Source: Amyelois transitella (lineage: Eukaryota; Arthropoda; Insecta; Lepidoptera; Pyralidae). From it: a stretch of 64,000 nt of DNA. Positions 56,613-64,000 of the stretch are shown piece after piece (within the stretch, counting starts at the first letter, position 1; every line of letters starts with the position of its first letter). Location: contig NC_083512.1 in the NCBI RefSeq assembly GCF_032362555.1, forward strand, positions 6,684,001 through 6,748,000, in the 5' to 3' direction. The notes under the pieces were generated by a model, which made no database searches, was not told where the DNA came from, and saw only the letters and a list, made by a program, of their open reading frames with translations. Both the position numbers and the translations under genes were made by a program.

Positions 56613-57524
56613 GTAATATTTTAATCCATTCTATTCAAAAATAAATTGTTAATTGATATTGTGACTACCACCGATGCAAATCCTATTATCAATAGTTTTC
56701 GAGTTTTAGTCAAAACATCAAGCTGCCATCATCGAATGAAGCGAGCTATTGTGAAGTATAATGCATTTGGAAATGTAGCATGCTATGCGTTAATGGAGTG
56801 GACTAGACCGACGCGTGCCGCCCGCATACCCGCAGGAGACATTCACACGAGGGCATAGCAACTCGATTGTTTCATCTATCGTCCCTTGCACAACACTAGT
56901 GAAAAGCCCAATCACTACACAATCAAATTCTCTTGTTAAAATCGAATTTCGATTGCAATTGAGATATCTTGATGATGCATATTAAAGAATAATTGTATGA
57001 GATTCTTTGCAACCACAGCTGGAATTACTAAGGTTCAATACTATCAACAAATCTAACCTAGCTTTTTGAAATACATAAACATAATGTTTTGGTTTCTCAA
57101 AAAAAATTGTTAGATCTTTAAGTTTTTTTTAATAGCTTGACCCCATAAACTGGAAATTGCTATAAATATTTGTAGATTCATCAACATTTCAGCTGCAGTA
57201 AGTCACATAGCCCTCCGAAGATATAAACACAACAACAAAATTTGTTAATCTACAATTCAATTTGGTTGTATGTACACGGAGTACTTTTAAGAACAGAACT
57301 GTCAAGTGGTAATGTGTTCGTGTACTACGTAATATCGTAGGACTCGTAGTAGCAAGAACCAATCATGTATTTTTTAATGCTGGGTTATTAAGTGTCGTAT
57401 TATTTCGCGTACGTTACATAAAGACATAACATACATTAATTTACACTTTAATTAAAAATATTATGAATACAAGCCCTTTCATATCTTAGTTATATTTTGT
57501 GATCACCAGGGAATAACAACAAAT

Positions 57525-57660
57525 ATTATGAATACGAAAGTTACTCTATCTGTCTGTTACTCTTTCAATCTACTTATCTGGTTTTAATGCAATTAGGTGC
57601 AGAGATAGAGTTGACCCTGATGAAGAACATGGGCTACTTTTACTTCAAATTATAATTACC
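57525..57660 (+). mobile_element. Helitron-like fragment, diverged
   Basis: ATTATGAATACGAAAGTTAC, TCTGTTACTCTTTCAATCTA and ATGGGCTACTTTTACTTC parallel the element at 56427. Confidence 0.4.
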
Positions 57661-57903
57661 ACATGCTATGAATTGTATGGAATATATTTTAATTGGAATC
57701 TATTAGTGTTAGAACATAAAAAAAAACACCTAAAATTTACAAAACAACTAAGAAGTAAAACAATAGTGTTCGCATATTTAGAAACATGCATAATAACCCC
57801 TTACACGGGTCTCGTTTATGTCAGAAAACGATTAACGAAAGTGGTCTGGGCTGAGTTTGGCACGCGACACGACATCCGACCACCCGACCAGACCGCCCGC
57901 ATG

Positions 57904-57911
57904 TGACGTCA
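57904..57911. promoter_or_regulatory. CRE-type palindrome TGACGTCA
   Basis: A perfect CREB/ATF consensus in a GC-rich block (57830-57990) within AT-rich DNA. No promoter or gene was found beside it, so its use is unknown. Confidence 0.25.
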
Positions 57912-58549
57912 CCGTTTTGTCCCATGTCAAGTTCCTCGCTGGCTAAAATCGAAGTCGTGTACAACGTGTCTGTCTGGCGGCTATGACATGATGTTGCAGT
58001 TATACACAAAATACCTATACTTATTCCATTTCTTTGAGTACTGAAATGAAGGTAAAAAATCTTGATACACTCAGTCAATTATTTAATTTAATAGCTTTGT
58101 TTTTTAGCATATTTCTTACATCAACCTTCCTATGAAATACCCAGGTGTGGGTCACAGAGACAAATTAAGATTTTTTTTTAAATCTTTAACTTCTTCTTTT
58201 CCTCTTCATATATTCAAGTTAAAATTAAATATTCGTGGATAAGTATTGCTCATTTCAACAAAATAAAAACGGTAAGTACCTACGCTTTATATGTTTACTA
58301 CATTTTTTTATTTCAAATGAGGGTAACGTACAAACACTACAGCTTTGCCAAATCGTATGCGTGTAAAAAAAAAACATCTTATAGTTTCGCACACAACCCT
58401 TCCTCAGTTCTTGAAAGATAAATTCAGTATAAAAAACAATCAAAACAGTCCCTTCGTCCGTTATCCCCGTCTCAACATCCCCAACGTCTTCACATCACAG
58501 CCGTTATATAAATCCAGCTAATCGTTACAAAACTGGCTAGCATTGTCCA

Positions 58550-59278
58550 AACTAGTGCTGCCGTCTTGTCGATAGTCGAACTATCGATCGTGCGACTATC
58601 GACAGCTAGTCCCCGGAAATCATCTATAATATATATCGATAGTTCATACATACATACAATTACGTCTTTATCCCATGTGAGGAAGACAGAGCCAGACAAG
58701 ACTGGCTGGTGGTAAGCAAAATGAGGCCTAAAATGGTGCTGAAACAGTGTCTATTCACTCTTGCCTAGCAAATCCCCAAGTTGTATGTATCGGGGAAGGA
58801 AATTCCAAATCACACCAGTTTACATGATAAAAGATTTGGCGAACCAAAGGTTGCAAAGGGGGAAATTCGACCATGTATGGTGGAATCACTGGCCACGCCA
58901 CATCGTCCGATATATGAATGGTGAAAAAATGGAATTAAATTATGCAATTCCAGTACACTCTTTCCGAAAGAGAGCCCATAGGCAACACATAGACTAACAA
59001 CATATTATTTTGAACCGTTTCCATACCATTGGTTATGTCGATTGTCTACACAATATTGTGCCGCTTTAGTATCGCTAGTCTTATTGACATCACAGTTTAA
59101 AACTATCGATAGCTGTTTTTGGTCTAATAATAAAGGACTTCTAGTAGACTAAAAAGGATAACGAACTAATAATTATTTATTCAAGTGAAACAACTATCTA
59201 TTACCAATATAATTTAACTTACTATTAACTGAATCATCGACAACCTATCGATAGGTTTATCGAGCGACAACACTAGTT
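58550..59278. mobile_element. MITE-like element with TATCGATA palindromes
   Basis: The ends are inverted: AACTAGTGCTGCCG at the left, and the complement of CGACAACACTAGTT at the right reads AACTAGTGTTGTCG. Subterminal palindromes occur on both sides: TGTCGATAGTCG/CGACTATCGACA (58567-58604), TATCGATA (58634), CTATCGATAG (59103) and CCTATCGATAGG (59244). A reverse SINE-A 3' fragment sits inside at about 58645-58695. A 78-codon frame (58761-58997) is not recognised. No target-site duplication was settled. Confidence 0.55.
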
Positions 59279-60640
59279 CAGACGCTGAATACCTTAATTG
59301 TCTTCGAACCCGGTATCAAGTAAAAGATAGAAACCGTAACTCTCTACACACAATTCTGATCTCAAAAGCCCCACAGTCAAGGTTGACTTTCGTGATGGTT
59401 TGAAGAAAGAAAAAGGTTGCACAAGACGGACAAAGGTAGACAAGATTGATGTAACGGCCGATGGCAAGTTTGCGCACGTGCTGTGGCCGGCTGCAAGTCT
59501 ACGTTACGTCTTCAAAAGTTATAAAAAAGTGTAAGGAAGAACATGGTAGCATGAATAAACTCCGAGGTTCCGTAGGTAGATGTATAGATAAGAAATAAAC
59601 GAATTGATTTACTTAAATACAATGCTCATTATTTTTATGTTCTAATAAATAAAATGATTATACTTGAGTGAGGGTACATTTCCTTTACGATTTCCGAAAA
59701 CACAAAATTTTGAGTCTGAATTAATAGTGTTTATTAAAAGTGTGATTAAAAGGCAGTTTTCACAACACACAATGGTAGTGAAATTATACTGACCCTTTCT
59801 ATACAGTATGTTCGTTTGTCAATTCTATTACACAGTAAAATCGAATTTAAATTACTATTTATATCGATTTTAATTTTAGAGGCTAAACACTGAACTGTTT
59901 TGAAAAAAGTTCTAATTTTAATTTCACATTGTTTTGTGTAAATTATTTTTTTAATTTATAAACCTACATGTTTTAGTAGTACCTACCTATCAGGCTGGTG
60001 GTCTAAGGAAGTAAAAAGGTTAAAATATGTCGGGTTTTCCCTCAATATTTTTTTTCATATGATGGGCATAAGTTGAAGGATCTATCTACATCAAGGAGAT
60101 TGTATGTTGGTACGAGTATCTACTAACATTTGTCAGGCCCATAAATATTTTAATTACCTTTTCTAATACTACAAGAGGACATTATAAAAATTTGTTTCAT
60201 AAAAATTCATTAATAATTCAGAAAAACTTATATTAATTATAAATAATTAAAATATGTAATAATAAGTTACGGTTTTACCAAGAAAGAAATCACGAATAAT
60301 GGCAAAAAAACATTACGGATCTCTAAAGTAAATGATATCTTTCTGCCATACATATTGTTAATAGATTAATTTTGTTCGTTCTTCTAGTATAGTTATGTGT
60401 ACAATCAGAATCAAAATGTGTTCCTGAATTAGATTTTTTGTCAGTATTGATTAACGTCAGAAACTATTTAACAATACATACACTCACCTAGACACATTCC
60501 GTTTTAGAGTCTAATATCCTAGCCACATTGTGTTCGAATTATAATAAGCAGTATAAACACTACTTCTATCTTATTTCTAAGTAAATAGATTTTATTATAA
60601 ATAAATTGATCTATAAATCAAATGATTGGGCACTTGACAA
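59279..60640. other. Unassigned intergenic DNA
   Basis: A GC-richer stretch at 59440-59510 (GTAACGGCCGATGGCAAG, GCGCACGTGCTGTGGCCGG) followed by TTATAAAAAAG has no frame. The rest is AT-rich without recognised content. Confidence 0.35.
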
Positions 60641-60644
60641 GAGG

Positions 60645-60880
60645 GCATACATACATATCACGTCATGTCACGTCTTCATCCCTTACGCGGTACACAGGGC
60701 CAACAGTCTCGGAAAAGACTAAAAGGACACATTTAATTGTATGGCTTTATGATAGAATTCAGATTCAAATGACAGGTTGCTAGCCCATCGCCTTAAAGAA
60801 GAATCCCAAGATTGTAGGCCTTTCACTTGATTGACTTTTACAATTTGAATGGAAAGAGAAGCACTCATTATGTATTTAAA
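60645..60880 (-). mobile_element. SINE-A
   Basis: ACATACATATCACGTCATGT, ACAGGGCCAACAGTCTCGGA and GACAGGTTGCTAGCCCATCG: a reverse copy with its tail at the left. The head is separated; a piece appears at about 60960-61025. Confidence 0.65.
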
Positions 60881-62925
60881 GGGTTTTATTCTACGCTAAT
60901 AAGACTGCATGGAAGCTTGCACTAGATGAATATGCGCCTATTTCTTTTATCGCCTTCTACTATATGTTTGGAAATGAAATCGCGTGGTCCTACTCTGAAG
61001 TCCTACCGAAAACAACGCGGCACAAAAAAAAACTCATCTTTACGTAGATATAGTTTGAATTTGTAGTTGGATAATAAAAGACATAGGCCAAATTCTTATA
61101 ACCACTTTCGTTTTAAGTGTACGTATCTACGCTACAGCCACAACTCTCAGTATTGTAAAGGATTTTTTTACATCGCACTAAAGTTGGTTTATTCAATCAT
61201 AAAATCTTTGTAAGGACAGATCTTTTGTCAAAAGATAGTCTTGGCTTTGTTGGTACTCTGAGCGGAATAGTTTTGTGATTTATGTTTTCAAGATGATCAA
61301 AACCCGCTTTGTTCGACTAATTGAAAAATACATGATATACTTAGCTTAAGAAATTGCATTCGAATACAATCTTATTTTTATATTGTTGAATTTCTTGAGA
61401 AATTTTATATTTTTAAAGCATAAATGAACGCAGCATTTCAGTTATTTCGAGGCTCTGTCTACAACGTAAAAGATAAGAACATGACATGAAATATGTACAT
61501 ATGTATGTATATTTGTACCATTTGTATTAACATAGGCTTCTACTAATGAGTATAATAATACCAAATTTTCTATATGTTAACATACCTAAATTCAAAACTA
61601 ATTTAATCTGGACGTTATGGCCTTTATTCAGTTGCAATTTGTCCCTGCTTCCTAAAGGAAGGTATACTTTTCATTAACATAATGTTTCCAACTTACGGGT
61701 TTTTCCTCAAATTTAGGAATCGCAAGGTCAAATAGTCACTTTAGCGGTATGAATAAAATTATACACCTCAATAGTAATTAAAACATATCATGCGCTAGCA
61801 AACCTATCACTATCGTCATCTCAGTTCCTTTTCTATCCAGCTGCACCTAATCCCTAGCAAAAATTATCAAATTTAGTAAAAGAATGACGTAAACGCCTGT
61901 AACGCGGCTTTATTTATATGCGTGTCAAAAGAAGATACGCGCAGCACTGGGACGCTATAGGCTAGATTTTTAGCTGGACGCTAGATTTTTGAAATTGCTG
62001 TCGATTTTTATGTACCAATAGTAGAAGGGAGCATAACCATATCTCCAATACAGCTGAGACTAGCTGAGGGTTCTTCATCAGATAATTTAGGCCTTAGATT
62101 TTTGACATTAAATAAAGCGACTCACCAAATTGAATAAAGGCGGTATGTCGATATCTCGAATAGTTTGATTGGGCTCTTTTGTTTTCTAATCAGGGTCACC
62201 AGGTACTCCAGATTTTCGATTATCCTAGTTTTTATAGTTTTCCCTTTATGCGGCTGTTAAACCGTGACTCTGGTCCAAATTTAAGCTCTCTGAGTTTATG
62301 GAAAGTAGTTGTTCTATTTGCAATCATAGCTTACTATTTGACGAATTTGTGCGTTCTGATGTTATCCACTAATTCCATCCACCTTTTCAGATCTAATATC
62401 TATTAGTATGGATTGATAGTACCTACTGTACTGAACACGAAAAATGACAGACATGCATTTTGAGAGGTTGTAGAGTTGGCTACTCAGGTTGCCTCGATTT
62501 CTTGTACGAATAATTTGTTTTAAACTTAAAGTCTATAATTATTAAGTATGTGGGTAGATTAAATAAGTTTTCAATATCAGTCAAACGTGGTTCAGCCAGT
62601 ATTAACTATAAGTAACTAAGCTCGGTGAACATTATCCTGTAAGTAAATTACAGTTTTTAAAATAATACTAATTGTGCAACTTTTTTGTTGTAACCCTTAA
62701 TTTTATATAGGCTTTTTTACAAAGCCTACATTTGTCATTAAATTATATTCATATTTACGTACATTTTACATTTTTAAAGAAATATTTGCATTTAGTAAAT
62801 ATATAACAAGTTAGGTATTTTAGAGTAATATAAAAAAAGGTGACATTATGTGGGTTAACTAGCAATAGCCTACGATGTGTAAATTAACGTATAATTTTAA
62901 CAACGATTAGCAATATATACACATA
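60881..62925. other. Unassigned AT-rich DNA
   Basis: A weak SINE-A 3' fragment lies at 61435-61515 (+). A 75-codon frame at 62179-62406 lacks an ATG start and any motif. Nothing else recognised. Confidence 0.35.
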
Positions 62926-62985
62926 TGTAGTCTCTGCCTACCCCTACGGGAAAGAGGCGTGATTTTATGTATGTATGTATGTATG
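62926..62985 (+). mobile_element. LINE 3' tail only
   Basis: GTAGTCTCTGCCTACCCCTA, CGGGAAAGAGGCGTGATTTT then five TATG units: the last 60 bp of the family seen at 49383. An extreme 5' truncation. Confidence 0.7.
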
Positions 62986-63207
62986 TAATCACGACTATAT
63001 GCCTTGCAGGATAGACACATAAAACATGCGTATCTAAGTTCCTGAAAAAAATAAACTGTAAAGAGTTTTTTGGAATAATTTAGACTTTTTCACTACAGAG
63101 GCCTTTTGTTAAACATTCTATGTATGCCTTACCTTATCTTTATACTATTGAATTAATAATTTTATATCATAAATTTATATATTATTGCTTTAGGTTAACT
63201 GATTCCA

Positions 63208-64000
63208 ATGCCGCGAAAAAATCGTAGAAGCAAAAAGAAAAAAAAATCTTTTGAACATGTTCAAGGGCCATCTGAACCCGCGCAAGATGCAGAAACTGTA
63301 CACGCATCAGAAACTGTACAAGATACATCAGACACTGAACAAGATGCATCAGAAACTGAACAAGATTCATCAGACACTAAACAAGATTCATCAGAGACCA
63401 TAGATGATACATCTGAAACTGTGACAAATGTGCCAGATACTCAACAAGACTCATCAGAAAGTGATCAAGATTCAACCGAAACATTAAAAGGTATACCTGA
63501 AAATGTCGCAGAATCATCAGAAAGTGTACTAGATTTGTCAGACACAATAACGGATGTATCAATGCTAGATAGCTCTGATACTTTTGATGAAATAACCGAA
63601 TCTCTGGAACAATCTCATATCTCCGAAAATTTACCAGAGGCCGAAATTAAGTTTAGGACCGATATACCAGTCGAAGTAAGGGTACGTTGGCTTCTGCCAA
63701 AATATAAGGTTCCTCCTCTATTCCTTCATAAGCCTTTTGAAAATAAGAGTCAAATAGTCAGCATCAAAAGAATGCTAGCGGGCATCGATAAATGTAATAT
63801 AATAAAGAAAGGTAAATATGTGAAATTTAATATGAAAACATTTGAAGGTCATATTTGTATATCACGATACCTGCAGTACCAAAAAATACCGTTTCATACA
63901 TATGGATTTCCTAACTATAGAACGATGAAGGTAGTGGTGAAAAATTTACCAGTTGGTACCGACTTAACAGTAGTGAGAGAAATATTGCGAAAATCGTCTA
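63208..64000 (+). CDS. Partial ORF: acidic 7-residue repeats plus pre-C2HC-like region (LINE ORF1-like)
   Basis: ATG at 63208 with no stop to the window edge: at least 264 codons, 3' end missing. Residues 1-14 are very basic (MPRKNRRSKKKKKS), like a nuclear localisation signal. Residues 34-117 are twelve consecutive 7-residue units with consensus S-(E/D)-T-x-Q-D-(S/T). After an acidic linker, residues about 175-260 read as a folded domain: an IKRMLAGIDKCNIIKKG stretch, then IPFHTYGFPNYRTMKVVVKN and LPVGTDLTVVREIL. The FHTY...R..KVV.(R/K)(G/N)LP...... pattern is that of the pre-C2HC region upstream of the CCHC knuckles in gag-like ORF1 proteins of jockey-class LINEs. It may be the 5' end of a young retrotransposon or a host gene derived from one. 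A TTGCTTTAG before 63193 could be an acceptor. Confidence 0.7.
   Translation, partial: MPRKNRRSKKKKKSFEHVQGPSEPAQDAETVHASETVQDTSDTEQDASETEQDSSDTKQDSSETIDDTSETVTNVPDTQQDSSESDQDSTETLKGIPENVAESSESVLDLSDTITDVSMLDSSDTFDEITESLEQSHISENLPEAEIKFRTDIPVEVRVRWLLPKYKVPPLFLHKPFENKSQIVSIKRMLAGIDKCNIIKKGKYVKFNMKTFEGHICISRYLQYQKIPFHTYGFPNYRTMKVVVKNLPVGTDLTVVREILRKSS
63307..63558 (+). repeat. Coding minisatellite, twelve 21-bp units
   Basis: Twelve in-phase 21-bp units, best typified by TCAGAAACTGAACAAGATTCA-like sequence split across codons S-E-T-E-Q-D-S. Early units are close to each other and late ones diverged, with no unit-length change. Confidence 0.85.

Noticed and set aside
1-64000. CRISPR arrays, operons or other prokaryotic systems
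   Set aside because: The sequence has introns, SINEs and LINE tails throughout; regular repeats found are SINE copies or the coding heptads.

Overview
The window is nuclear DNA of a moth or butterfly (Lepidoptera). It is AT-rich, almost free of long reading frames, and densely sown with interspersed repeats of lepidopteran type: a SINE-like family with (TATG)n tails (called SINE-A here, about 20 copies or fragments on both strands), a tRNA-derived SINE with an intact B box (SINE-B), LINE 3' ends, Helitron-like pieces and one foldback/MITE-like element. No bacterial features, rRNA genes or intact tRNA genes were seen. Gene calls rest on translated motifs; repeat family names come from recalled family features and have not been checked against a library.

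Layout. 1-5.3 kb: repeats and a decayed reverse-transcriptase fragment. 5.5-9.55 kb: a tandem array of about five broken copies of a small two-exon gene for a C2H2 zinc finger plus an ING-type PHD finger, with a perfect hairpin in its short intron. 9.6-23 kb: gene-poor repeat field. 23.3-42 kb: a cluster of intronless short-chain dehydrogenase/reductase (SDR, retinol-dehydrogenase-like) genes. Two encode identical proteins and lie in a 4,601-bp segment present twice, 7,872 bp apart, with only two mismatches seen. A third, on the + strand, is a frameshifted pseudogene. A fourth, on the - strand, is intact. An unrelated 151-residue membrane/coiled-coil protein gene sits between the last two.

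43.9-46.6 kb: a candidate minus-strand non-coding transcription unit with TATA box and initiator 30 bp apart, a GC-rich stem-loop in the leader, a consensus splice donor, a strand-biased body and a poly(A) signal. 47-63 kb: mostly unrecognised intergenic DNA with scattered repeats, a diverged direct repeat and a 729-bp element rich in TATCGATA palindromes. At the right edge (63,208 onward) a long open frame runs off the window. It has a basic start, twelve exact 7-residue acidic repeats and a region resembling the pre-C2HC part of jockey-class LINE ORF1 proteins.

The SDR genes would encode ER-membrane-anchored NAD(P)-dependent oxidoreductases acting on retinoid-like or other lipophilic substrates. 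The PHD array would, if any copy is expressed, encode a small chromatin reader. A recurring theme is perfect short hairpins; in two cases a related copy lacks one arm, which points to local template switching.
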